Source of the DNA: Cyclobacteriaceae bacterium
Lineage (GTDB): Bacteria; Bacteroidota; Bacteroidia; Cytophagales; Cyclobacteriaceae
Reading direction: 5' to 3'
Assembly (NCBI GenBank): GCA_012033595.1
Contig: JAAUQL010000011.1
Location: 1 to 64,000, forward strand
Length of the DNA: 64,000 nucleotides
How positions within the stretch are numbered: position 1 is the first letter of the stretch; each line of letters starts with the position of its first letter. Shown here in pieces: positions 46,314 through 55,044 of the stretch. The translations under genes were made by a program, and so were the position numbers. The notes under the pieces were generated by a model that was not told the DNA's origin, searched no databases, and saw only the letters and a list, made by a program, of their open reading frames with translations.

Positions 46314-49300
46314 TGCAGCGCTACTGGATTTTTCTGTGCTTTTTTATCCCACTGGCGAGCCATGCCCAGCAGCAACCTCACCAATGCAAAAACATCGCCG
46401 TCTCCAGAGCGGAGATTTTGCTCGATTCTCTTACCGTAATCCCCGAGAGTATCTACTTCGAATCAGATATCCTGCCCGCCTATCACTTCGACATCAACAC
46501 GGGTACCATCTATTTCGCGGATGGACAACTCACTGATTCGGTAAAGATTTGCTATCAGACCATTCCCTTTCGCCTGCATCACACACATCAGCGCAAAGAC
46601 CTGGCGGCCTACAACGAACAAAAAATGTACACAACTACCACCACAGCAGCAAATGAAAGTGTTTTAGATGAAAAAGTGGAACTTTTCCCCACGGACAATC
46701 TTCAAAAAAGCGGTAGCCTGAGCCGGGGCATTTCATTTGGCAACACACAAAACGTGGTGGTCAATTCGGCCCTCAACCTGCAACTGGAAGGCAAGCTGGG
46801 CGACGATCTCCACCTGAGGGCTTCCATCACCGACCAAAATGTGCCCTTTCAGCCGGAAGGAAATACGGCACAAATCCCGGATTTTGATAATATCCTCATC
46901 GAATTGTACAACGACAATTTTTCACTCAAAGGGGGTGACGTAGTCCTTAGCAACAAGGAATCGCATTTTTTGCGCTATTATAAAAATGTGCAGGGAGGCC
47001 TGGCAAGCGTCGCCTACAAAACCGGCAAAAACTCAAGTGCCGTTACTGACTTTGGGATAAGTGTGGCTAAAGGTAAATTTGCGTCCCTTTTACTAGAAGC
47101 TGAAGAAGGCGTGTCGGGGCCTTATCGCATCACTATTCCCAATACCAGCGACTTTGTGATTATTATGGCCAATTCCGAAAAGGTATTTCTGGATGGCAAA
47201 CTCTTGCAACGTGGGTATAACTACGACTATGTGATAGACTACAACAAAGCAGAGATCCAGTTTACCAGCCAGGTGCTCATTACCAAATTTTCGCGGATAC
47301 GAATAGATGTGGAATATTCTGACCAAAACTACAGCAGAACCATACTATCGGCCAGCCACTATCAGCAGGTGGGCAAAGCCAGTTTTGCATTCAATTACTA
47401 CTCAGAAAAAGATAACCCAAACAACCCGCTCACCACCAGCCTGAGCCAGGCAGACAAAGAACTGATGCAGGGCCTGGGCGATCAACTGAGCCTGGCGGTG
47501 AGGCAGAGTGCACAGCAAGTGGCCTATAATCAAAACGAGGTGCTGTACCAGCTAGCTGATACGCTGGATGAGGCAGGTAGCCGGGTGCAGATATTCAAAT
47601 ATACCAGAGCGGCACTCGATACCCTTTACCGGGTGTCGTTTAGCGAAGTAGGTTCCGGCAAAGGTGATTATAACCTTACCAACAGCACTGCCAACGGCCG
47701 TATTTACACCTGGGTGTCGCCCATCAACGGGGTGAAGCAGGGAAAATATGCTCCTCAGTCAAGGATACCCGCTCCAAATAAAAAACAAATGATTACCCTG
47801 GGAGGTGGATATCAGGTGAGCAAATATGAAAGCGTATTTGCCGAGGTAGCCTTTTCAGAAAATGACCTCAATCTGTTCTCAACCTTGGATAGCCACGACG
47901 ACAATGGTTTTGCTGTCAAAGGCGGTCTCAAGTCCGAAAAAAGACCGGTGGGCTTTTTGAAAGATTACCTCATGACGGCACAAGCTGATTTTGAATATGA
48001 CGATGCCTATTTTAGCCCGATCGACAGGTTCCGTTATATCGAGTTTGACCGTGACTGGAACTACGCCCCTGGCGACTCTGCCGATCAGTCTGCTGATCAT
48101 ATATTTAATGCCGCCCTGGCGCTGGAAAAGAATGGCCTGAACCGGTTTGGCTACAAAATGGTACGCAGAAAGCGCGATATGTATATCGATGGAACCCAAC
48201 ACTACCTCGATTACGCCCAAAGCATTGGACGATTACAATTGGTAGCTGATGCATTTATATTGCGAAACAAAGCCAACACGTTTGAAGCTACATGGAACAA
48301 GGTAAACACCGACGTTTATTACCAGACCAAGTGGCTGGTGCCCGGATATAAATTCTCGCTTGATGAAAACGAAATGCGTGCCCCGGGCACGGACTCCATC
48401 ATCAGTACGTTGATGAACTTCCAGGAGCATCGGTTTTACCTGAACAGCAACGATTCGCTCAAGACCAGATTTGGCATTTCACAAACATTCAGAACCGACC
48501 GCAGTCCGCAAACTGGTATTTTGCTTGCCGGCAACGAGTCGCAGACCACCCAGCTCTTTGTGCACTCTGACGTGAACCCCGGGCAACGGATCCACTTTTT
48601 GCTCACCTACCGCAACAACCTCAACCACCTGGCGGCTGGCGGCCCCAAAAACGAAGAAACGCTTATGGCCAGGACAGATTGGTACGCAGCATTCTTTAAG
48701 CGGCACGTCAAATCCGACCTCACCTATGCCATTGGCAACAGCCGCGAACTCAAGCGCGAATTCGTGTATGTACCGGTACCTACCGGCGAGGGAACCCATA
48801 CCTGGCGAGACGACAATGCCGACGGCGTGCAAGATTTGAGCGAGTTTTACATCGCCATCAATGCCGACGAAAAAAACTATATCAAAATATTCGTGCCTAC
48901 CAGTGAGTTTATATTTGCCTATGAAAACAACTTCAATTACCGGCTGAATATAGACCTGCCACGAAGCTGGAAAGATGCCGGAGCCATAAAAAAACTGCTT
49001 TCGCGCATATCAACCACCTCATCGTGGAACATCGTGAAACGCATCACTTCGCCCGACTTGCAAGCCAGGATTTTGCCATTTTATAATAACTTTCCTGACG
49101 AAGATTTGCTATCGCTCAAGGAAACCATCCGGGGTCGCATCTTCTACAATAGGGCCAATCCCGGTCTGGGCCTCGACTTTGGATACCTTGCCTCGGTCAA
49201 TAAACAACTAATGTCGCAGGGATTTGAAAAAATAGACCGTGAAGAATACTCGGCCAATGCACGCCTGAATGTGAGCAAGGCCTACAATCTGAAGCTGATG

Positions 49301-49762
49301 TACCTAAGGGGAACATCTTCGAGCCGTTCCGATTTTTTGCAGGGCAGAAACTACAGCATCGACCGGATCAAAGTGCAGCCGGAAATTGCCTGGCAACCTT
49401 CGCCAGTTTTGAGGCTCGCGGTGCTGTACGGATACTCCGATAAGGTAAATAGTACCGGTGAAGCAGGCGAAAAGGCCAGTATTAATGAATTGGCCACCAA
49501 TGTGCGAGTGAGCAAAGCAACAGACTTGTCGCTGGACGGCTTTGTAAAGTACAGTGGGATCACATACAATGGCGAGACCAATGCACCCGTGGCCTATGAA
49601 ATGTTGGAAGCCCTGCAGCCTGGTAAAAACTACACCTGGAGCCTGACGGTTCAGAAAAAAATACTTTTGGGTCTGCAACTTTCCATGAGCTACGAAGGCC
49701 GCAAATCAGAAGCAAATAAGGCCGTCCATATCGGCAGAATGCAGGTGAGCGCACTGTTTTGA
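46313..49762 (+). CDS. Giant predicted outer-membrane protein, unknown function
   Basis: 1149 residues with a signal peptide (WIFLCFFIPLASHAQ). An early conserved block is SGSLSRGISFGNTQNVVVNS, then LNLQLEGKLGDDLHLRASIT and YNDNFSLKGGDVVLSNKE. It resembles the 'resistance to unfolded start/N-terminal' blocks of SprA-type proteins, but at half SprA's length and without enough else to call it SprA. The remainder is beta-strand-rich with many aromatic pairs, as in a large barrel. Start overlaps the kinase stop as TGATG, so the pair is translationally coupled. It could be the signal source or target of that kinase; this is inference. Confidence 0.7.
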   Translation: MQRYWIFLCFFIPLASHAQQQPHQCKNIAVSRAEILLDSLTVIPESIYFESDILPAYHFDINTGTIYFADGQLTDSVKICYQTIPFRLHHTHQRKDLAAYNEQKMYTTTTTAANESVLDEKVELFPTDNLQKSGSLSRGISFGNTQNVVVNSALNLQLEGKLGDDLHLRASITDQNVPFQPEGNTAQIPDFDNILIELYNDNFSLKGGDVVLSNKESHFLRYYKNVQGGLASVAYKTGKNSSAVTDFGISVAKGKFASLLLEAEEGVSGPYRITIPNTSDFVIIMANSEKVFLDGKLLQRGYNYDYVIDYNKAEIQFTSQVLITKFSRIRIDVEYSDQNYSRTILSASHYQQVGKASFAFNYYSEKDNPNNPLTTSLSQADKELMQGLGDQLSLAVRQSAQQVAYNQNEVLYQLADTLDEAGSRVQIFKYTRAALDTLYRVSFSEVGSGKGDYNLTNSTANGRIYTWVSPINGVKQGKYAPQSRIPAPNKKQMITLGGGYQVSKYESVFAEVAFSENDLNLFSTLDSHDDNGFAVKGGLKSEKRPVGFLKDYLMTAQADFEYDDAYFSPIDRFRYIEFDRDWNYAPGDSADQSADHIFNAALALEKNGLNRFGYKMVRRKRDMYIDGTQHYLDYAQSIGRLQLVADAFILRNKANTFEATWNKVNTDVYYQTKWLVPGYKFSLDENEMRAPGTDSIISTLMNFQEHRFYLNSNDSLKTRFGISQTFRTDRSPQTGILLAGNESQTTQLFVHSDVNPGQRIHFLLTYRNNLNHLAAGGPKNEETLMARTDWYAAFFKRHVKSDLTYAIGNSRELKREFVYVPVPTGEGTHTWRDDNADGVQDLSEFYIAINADEKNYIKIFVPTSEFIFAYENNFNYRLNIDLPRSWKDAGAIKKLLSRISTTSSWNIVKRITSPDLQARILPFYNNFPDEDLLSLKETIRGRIFYNRANPGLGLDFGYLASVNKQLMSQGFEKIDREEYSANARLNVSKAYNLKLMYLRGTSSSRSDFLQGRNYSIDRIKVQPEIAWQPSPVLRLAVLYGYSDKVNSTGEAGEKASINELATNVRVSKATDLSLDGFVKYSGITYNGETNAPVAYEMLEALQPGKNYTWSLTVQKKILLGLQLSMSYEGRKSEANKAVHIGRMQVSALF

Positions 49763-49838
49763 TGAGCGTGGAAATCCGGAAAATACGAGCTGAATAGCCT
49801 GAACCCGGCCGGCGAACCATCTTCCAATCACTTTCCGC

Positions 49839-49920
49839 CGCATCCCCGCTATTTAAACGGTTCAGCGCTCATTTCCCATGAGTTTAATCAAGCACAAAAT
49901 TTTACCTTTCTAAGCTGACC
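49839..49920. repeat. dispersed ~82-bp repeat, copy B
   Basis: Imperfect copy of 18814-18895, sharing the blocks TTCAGCGCTCATTTCC, GTTTAATCA and ACAAAATTTTAC and the TCAGC/GCTGA ends. It ends exactly at the base before the SDR stop codon, the same position copy A takes at the M24 peptidase gene. Confidence 0.55.
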
Positions 49921-50628
49921 CTAAATATCTCCTTGCTGTGGCCTGATGAGAATTTCTTCCACCACAGAATTTTTGGAAAGGGCATAAGCGCCATAGACCG
50001 CATCTGCTACGTCTTCGGCTTTCATAAAGCGTGTTTCGGGCAGCTGGGAGGCTTCCCAACTTACGGTGTAGGTAGCCCCCGGCAGCACGGCCGTCACCCT
50101 GATGCCCTTGTCTTTGAGTTCTTCCCGCAGCACCTTGGTCATACCGAGCATGGCATATTTGGAGATGGAATAAGAGCCTCCGTTGGCATAGGGCATGATG
50201 CTGGCTACTGAGCAAATGTTGAAAATATGTCCGGCGCCATCGTGCACCATCATGGGCAGCAGTCCACGGGTGAGGTAGTAGGCACTATATAGGTTGGTAT
50301 TGATCATGTGTTCGAGCTGTCCGTCGGGCTCCCGGCTAATGGTACCCGGGTTAAAGACTCCGGTGTTGTTCACCAATATTTCGACATGGTTTTTCCGCGA
50401 AATGATATATTTTACCAGGTCGTTGACTTCCGCCTTGAGCGAAAGATCGGAGGTACGCACCAGTACCTCTATTCCCTGATATGCTTCTTCCAATTCGCTC
50501 TTGAGTGCGGCAAGTTCCTGGCCGTTTCGCGAGCAGGTCACGATGTCGAAACCCTTACCGGCAAGCTTGTACACTATGGCCTTGCCTATGCCTTTTGTAC
50601 CGCCGGTCACCACTGCCACTTTTTTCAT
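49921..50628 (-). CDS. Short-chain dehydrogenase/reductase (SDR)
   Basis: NAD(P)-dependent oxidoreductase, about 235 residues from the ATG at 50628 (MKKVAVVTGGTKGIGKAI). Seen: the cofactor motif TGGTKGIG, NNTGVFNPG (in place of the usual NNAG), catalytic Ser in FNICSVASIMPYANGG, the YSISKYA stretch with the YxxxK pair, and the post-strand LPGATYT. A longer upstream frame adds a hydrophilic tail without family similarity. Substrate unknown. Divergent from mlaE. Confidence 0.93.
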   Translation of the reverse strand: MKKVAVVTGGTKGIGKAIVYKLAGKGFDIVTCSRNGQELAALKSELEEAYQGIEVLVRTSDLSLKAEVNDLVKYIISRKNHVEILVNNTGVFNPGTISREPDGQLEHMINTNLYSAYYLTRGLLPMMVHDGAGHIFNICSVASIMPYANGGSYSISKYAMLGMTKVLREELKDKGIRVTAVLPGATYTVSWEASQLPETRFMKAEDVADAVYGAYALSKNSVVEEILIRPQQGDI

Positions 50629-50764
50629 TGTCGTTGTTTTTTTTGATATAAATGCTTGTGCCTGTAGTTTCGAAAATATTATCTTTTTTCCATCAATCCA
50701 TGCAGAAACACAATTAATATACACAAAGTTGTATCTTTATGACCGTTTGTCAAAACCTAACTAT

Positions 50765-51493
50765 ATGCATGGAATCGGTAATTACTTCATTTTTTTAGGC
50801 AATTTATTCATCAAAAGAGAAGCCTTTAGAACTTACGTAAAACAGATTTTAGACGAGTGCATCAAGGTAGGAATCGGTTCCCTGGTGATCGTAGGCATAG
50901 TATCCACCTTTATTGGCGCTGTCACCTGCGTGCAAACGGCTTTCAATTTGGTCAGTCCGCTCATCCCCCGCTACGTTATCAGTCTGGTGGTGCGCGATAT
51001 GACACTCCTCGAGCTTGCTCCAACCATCACGGCTATCGTTTTTGCCGGCAAGGTGGGCTCCAACATTGCCGGTGAATTGGGCACCATGAAAATTTCTGAG
51101 CAGGTAGATGCCCTGGAGGTAATGGGGATTAACTCGGTGTCTTTTCTGGCGCTGCCAAAAATCATAGCCTGCCTCATGATGTACCCTCTGCTGGTGATTT
51201 TGGCTGGTTTTCTGGCCATCACTGGCGGCTATGTGGCTGGTACCCTCACCGGAGTAATCACCCCGCAGGATTATATCTATGGTATCAGGGCCGACTTTCA
51301 GGAATTCAATGTAATCTTTGCCCTGATCAAATCGTTTGTTTTTGCTTTTTTGATTGCCTCCATTTCTTCCTATAAAGGTTATTTTACCAAAGGCGGCGCA
51401 CTAGAGGTTGGCCAATCGAGCACCAGTGCAGTCACCAATAGTTGCATTGCCATACTGGTGGCCGATTATCTGCTTGCCCAATTATTACTTTGA
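50765..51493 (+). CDS. mlaE: MlaE-family phospholipid ABC transporter permease
   Basis: Inner-membrane permease of an MCE-type lipid transporter. About 242 residues from the ATG at 50765 (MHGIGNYFIFLGNLFIKREA). Five to six membrane helices. Family stretches: GIGSLVIVGIVSTFIGAVTC, RDMTLLELAPTITAIVFAGKVGS, the EQVDALEVMGINSVSFLALP motif that contacts the ATPase, and GGALEVGQSSTSAVTNS at the end. It is followed after 6 bases by the ATPase gene. No MlaD/MCE gene is adjacent. Confidence 0.93.
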   Translation: MHGIGNYFIFLGNLFIKREAFRTYVKQILDECIKVGIGSLVIVGIVSTFIGAVTCVQTAFNLVSPLIPRYVISLVVRDMTLLELAPTITAIVFAGKVGSNIAGELGTMKISEQVDALEVMGINSVSFLALPKIIACLMMYPLLVILAGFLAITGGYVAGTLTGVITPQDYIYGIRADFQEFNVIFALIKSFVFAFLIASISSYKGYFTKGGALEVGQSSTSAVTNSCIAILVADYLLAQLLL

Positions 51494-51499
51494 GACCTT

Positions 51500-52267
51500 A
51501 TGATTGAATTTAGGAATATAAAAAAATCATTCAACGACAAGACCGTATTGCACGGTATTGATGGGGTGTTCAGGTCGGGTCGAACCAACCTGATCATAGG
51601 CACCAGCGGCACAGGCAAGAGCGTGCTGCTGAAATGCATGGTTGGCCTGCTCGAACCTGATGAAGGCGAAGTACTGTTTAACGGTCGCGATTTTACCCAT
51701 GCTACACGCAATGTGCGCCGCGAAATACGAAGGGATATCGGCATGTTGTTCCAGGGCTCTGCACTGTTCGACTCCAAAAACGTAGAGCAAAACGTGATGT
51801 TTCCTCTCGATATTCTCACCGACATGAGCAAGGAAGACAAACTGGAACGCGCCAACTTTGTGTTGCAACGCGTCGGTCTGGAAAACATCAATAAAAAAAT
51901 GCCTTCGGAAATAAGCGGGGGTATGAAAAAGCGTGTGGGCATAGCCCGCGCCATCGTAAACAATAGCAAATACCTTTTTTGCGATGAGCCCAATTCCGGA
52001 CTGGATCCGATGACTGCCATTTTGATTGACAATCTTATCAAAGAAATTACCGAGGAGTTTGACATTACTACCGTGGTGGTCACTCACGATATGAACTCAG
52101 TAATGGAAATAGGTGATGACATTATATACATGTACCAGGGGCAAAAACTGTGGGAGGGCAACAGCCAAAACATTCTTTCTACCCGGGTGCCCGAACTTCA
52201 AGAGTTCATTTACTCCAATAAACTGGTGCAAGCCTTACGCGACGAACAGCAAAACAACAAAATCTGA
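51500..52267 (+). CDS. mlaF: MlaF-type ABC transporter ATP-binding protein
   Basis: ATPase of the MlaE permease, 255 residues. Walker A is GTSGTGKSVLLKCMVG, the Q-loop is IGMLFQGSALFDS, the signature is EISGGMKKRVGIARAI, Walker B is YLFCDEPNSGLDP, and the switch His is in VVVTHDMNS. The FQGSALFDSKNVEQNVMFPL stretch is characteristic of MlaF. With MlaE it moves glycerophospholipids between membranes to keep outer-membrane asymmetry; direction is not settled by sequence. Confidence 0.94.
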   Translation: MIEFRNIKKSFNDKTVLHGIDGVFRSGRTNLIIGTSGTGKSVLLKCMVGLLEPDEGEVLFNGRDFTHATRNVRREIRRDIGMLFQGSALFDSKNVEQNVMFPLDILTDMSKEDKLERANFVLQRVGLENINKKMPSEISGGMKKRVGIARAIVNNSKYLFCDEPNSGLDPMTAILIDNLIKEITEEFDITTVVVTHDMNSVMEIGDDIIYMYQGQKLWEGNSQNILSTRVPELQEFIYSNKLVQALRDEQQNNKI

Positions 52268-52340
52268 TGTGTGTTGCCCGTATTCTGCTTTGGGCAAGTG
52301 TGATGAAAAGTGCAAGCCGGGGCAAATACAGCCTTGACAC

Positions 52341-52757
52341 CTATTCAGCCAGGGCTTCCTCGGCATTTTTTAGCGCCTCGTTGGTCAGCTGGCCTACCGC
52401 TTCTATGCGTTGCTTCTGGTCGTTGAGATATGCCATCACTTCTTCGTTTACTTTACCTTCAAAGTTGTTGTCGAATCCGCGCATCCAGTTCATCATTTCT
52501 TCATGCGATTCTTCCAGGTCAGCTATGGCTGCTTCTGCTTTGGCGATTTTTACCGAATCGCCTCCATCTTCTCTCCACTCATCGATCTGACCATTCAATT
52601 GCTTTTTGTACTTCATGATGTCGCTCATTTTCACCATGATTTCGTCATGAGCTGCAATTACATGGTCATAAAGCGCTTCCCGTGCGCTTGGTTTTTTATC
52701 TCCGCAAGAGATCAGTAACAATAGTAAGGCAAACGATAGTAGCTGGTTGGTTTTCAT
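52341..52757 (-). CDS. Small helical lipoprotein, unknown function
   Basis: 138 residues. The signal peptide MKTNQLLSFALLLLL ends in the lipobox LLISCG, so it is lipid-anchored, probably in the outer membrane. The mature part is strongly helical and acidic, with heptad-like spacing (HDEIMVKMSDIMKYKKQLNG and AEAAIADLEESHEEMMNWMR), suggesting coiled coils. Similar small lipoproteins are frequent in Cytophagales, with no assigned function. It reads in the same direction as murI, 35 bases after murI ends. Confidence 0.8.
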   Translation of the reverse strand: MKTNQLLSFALLLLLISCGDKKPSAREALYDHVIAAHDEIMVKMSDIMKYKKQLNGQIDEWREDGGDSVKIAKAEAAIADLEESHEEMMNWMRGFDNNFEGKVNEEVMAYLNDQKQRIEAVGQLTNEALKNAEEALAE

Positions 52758-52792
52758 GTAGATCGTTTATTGATTGAGCTTTAATTTAGCAA

Positions 52793-53616
52793 CTATTTGT
52801 AAGGGTACTTATTCCCAAGGGTATTTTTTTCCAGTTTTACTTGTTCACCAAAAAAAAGCTTGGTCAGCGATTCGAAAGACGGCGTATAGTCAGAGACCAT
52901 AAACGTGTCGTGCGCACCGGCGGTGGTATTATTCAACAAGTGGTATTGTAGGTAGGCTTTGAGCGAGGCAGCAACAATTTCGGATGAATCGATCACATCT
53001 ACTTTGCCTTCGTAGTAGTGGTCGATTTGCTGCCTGATGAGCGGATAATGGGTGCAGCCTAATATCAAAGCTTTGATTTGCTGCAAGGCCGGTTTTTGAG
53101 ATATTCATTAATAATATCCTGGCTGATGGTGCCTTGTAAAAAGCCTTCTTCGATCATGGGTACAAGCAGCGGAGTGGCCAGCGACTGCAAAGTGAGTCCG
53201 TTGCCCAGAGCTTCGATTTTGATTTCGTACACCCGTGAACCCACGGTTTGCTTGGTGCCTATCAGCCCTATGGTAGTTTGTGCATACGTCTCCCTGATGT
53301 AGTTGACCACCGGCTCTATGACATTGAATACCCGTGCACGTTTGCCCACATATTCCTTCACCAGATCGGTGGCAGCAGCGCTTGCCGAGTTGCAGGCGAT
53401 CAATATCACCTTGCAGTGATGTTGTAAAAAGATATCACAAATCTTGATGGAATAGGCCTGAATAGCCGCAGTGGACTTGTCGCCATAGGGCAGATGAGCG
53501 GTATCGCCAAAGTAGATGATGCTTTCGTCCGGCAAAAGCCGCTTCACAGCGCGCGCCACCGTCATGCCGCCAATACCGCTGTCGAAAATACCTATGGGGT
53601 CAGTAGCTTTTGCCAA
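52793..53616 (-). CDS. murI: Glutamate racemase (one frame break)
   Basis: It makes D-glutamate for peptidoglycan. About 274 residues after repair, the family norm. Seen: IGIFDSGIGGMTVARAV with the first Asp/Ser, YFGDTAHLPYGDKS, the first catalytic Cys in IACNSASAAATD, GLIGTKQTV and the second catalytic Cys in LILGCTHYPLI. The frame breaks at the T5 run 53093-53097; one added A gives INEYLKKPALQQIKALILG. The enzyme is usually essential, so a missing base in the sequence is the better explanation. Preceded (6 bases) by an outer-membrane protein gene on the same strand, in reading order after the two PorT-like paralogues. Confidence 0.95.
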
Positions 53617-53621
53617 TATGG

Positions 53622-54233
53622 TCAGTTTTTGGTGTAGAGCGTATATTGAATATAAAAGGCAAAACTATGCATTTTCGACTTATAATCGTCTCTTGTATCC
53701 ACATTCACCAAGCCCAGGGCATAATTAAACCCAAATTTTACTTTTGTCTTTTCGATGCCGGCGCCAAAGTTGAATCCGGCATCGATAGGGCTTATCTCAT
53801 CCTCGCCTCTGCCGAAGGCAATGTCCCTGGTGCCATCGTCACTTTTGGCCTGAGCCGATATGGCTATACCCAGGTATGGACCTAATTCAAAAAAAGCCAT
53901 TGATCTGCCCAGGTCTTGCTTAAATTCAAAATTGAAGGGAATTTCTATGTAGGTGACGGGAATTTTATACGTAGTATCCTGATAAGTATAGTTCGTGCCT
54001 TTTAGGGTATATAAAATGGCGGTATTAAAAAATGAATTTCGGTTTTTTCGTGCAAATTCTAATGTGATGCCTCCCTGATAGCCATACCGCGTAGCTGTTT
54101 CTTCTTTCGCCCCGTTGTATTTAATCTGCGCGTTGCTCAGTGTCAGCCCCCCTCTTATACCGATCTTGGTCTGGGCGTTTGCCGCACCTATCCACAAGAC
54201 AAAAAATGAAATGTAAAGTAAAGTTTTCATCAA
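53622..54233 (-). CDS. PorT-like outer-membrane beta-barrel protein (paralogue 1)
   Basis: 203 residues with a signal peptide (LLYISFFVLWIGAANAQ). The barrel pattern of the 'outer membrane protein beta-barrel' (PorT-like) family is visible: KIGIRGGLTLSNA, YGYQGGITLEFA, YIEIPFNFEF, ELGPYLGIAISAQ and DAGFNFGAGIEKTKVKFGFN. Its neighbour at 54258-54856 is a clear paralogue with the same motif order, so a tandem duplication is likely. Function unknown. It reads into murI. Confidence 0.88.
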   Translation of the reverse strand: MMKTLLYISFFVLWIGAANAQTKIGIRGGLTLSNAQIKYNGAKEETATRYGYQGGITLEFARKNRNSFFNTAILYTLKGTNYTYQDTTYKIPVTYIEIPFNFEFKQDLGRSMAFFELGPYLGIAISAQAKSDDGTRDIAFGRGEDEISPIDAGFNFGAGIEKTKVKFGFNYALGLVNVDTRDDYKSKMHSFAFYIQYTLYTKN

Positions 54234-54257
54234 ATATTAGTTTAACATTAAAAAAAC

Positions 54258-54856
54258 CTAATTGAGCCGGTAACCGGCATAAATGGCGACGTTTCTCAGC
54301 TTGGTGTTCCATTCATTATTGGCAAGGTTCACCATGCCATGGCCGTAATTTACCCCAAGTCTGATTTTATCCACTTCTATACCCGCGCCAAAATTTAACC
54401 CGGCATCTATACGATCCTGTTCATCCTCGTCATTTCCAAAATCAACGTCGAAGCTGGTTTTTCCTGTCTTTAGTTTGGCGCTAAGCCCAATACCCATATA
54501 TGGGCCTGCCTCGGCAAACAAGGATATGTCGTCGCCCAGGGCATATTTGTATTCGATGTTCAATGGGATTTCGAAGTAGGAGGCACGTGCGTGTATGCGA
54601 CTATTGAGCAATTTAAATTGATAACCTTTGGCAGAATACAGTAGTGCGGTATTGAAAACAAATAATGGCCAATCGGAACCTCTAAAGTGACTCCGCCCTG
54701 AAATCCCGTTAAGGTGTGGGTGTCGAGTGTGAAATCATCAGTTTCTGATCGGCTATTGCTCAGGTTCAGACCAGCCCTAAGGCCAACATATTGTGCCGAT
54801 AACTGCCCGGCCGATATGGCAAACAGTATAGCACAGGCAAGTTTTTTCATATCCAT
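54258..54856 (-). CDS. PorT-like outer-membrane beta-barrel protein (paralogue 2, one frame break)
   Basis: About 199 residues after repair, starting at the ATG 54856 (MDMKKLACAILFAISAG, signal peptide ending LSAQ). It shares with paralogue 1 the blocks VGLRAGLNLSNS, GFQGGVTLEVPI, YFEIPLNIEYKY, EAGPYMGIGLSA and DAGLNFGAGIEVDKIRLGVN. The frame breaks at the A4 run 54655-54658; one more T on the coding strand gives HYLFFNTALLYSAKGYQ, which matches SFFNTAILYTLKGTNY of paralogue 1. That internal comparison is strong evidence for an error of one base. A -7-like TACATTTG (minus strand, 54883-54876) lies 20 bases upstream. Confidence 0.88.
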
Positions 54857-55011
54857 ATTTTCTAACTTTGCGCAGCAAATGTAAAAGTTTTGATTTTTAA
54901 TTTTTAGCCAGATTTGCAATAACAAACTTCAATTTCTATTAAAACAATACATCTTTTGCCCGGCAAAAAAGAGGAGATGCTTACCAAGACTAAGGGCATG
55001 ATGTTTAAAAA

Positions 55012-55037
55012 AAAAGCCCCGGCGAACCAGGGCTTTT
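55012..55037 (-). terminator. intrinsic terminator of the 627-residue protein gene
   Basis: AAAAGCCC (55012-55019) and GGGCTTTT (55030-55037), 10-nt loop, with a long T-run on the minus strand after the stem. Confidence 0.8.
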
Positions 55038-55044
55038 AACTATT

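Noticed and set aside
46313-49762. Calling the 1149-residue protein SprA
   Set aside because: It shares only a short block that I recognise and is about half of SprA's length.
50501-50764. Extension of MlaE to an upstream start
   Set aside because: The region is antisense to the SDR gene and its promoter; the MlaE family starts at 50765.
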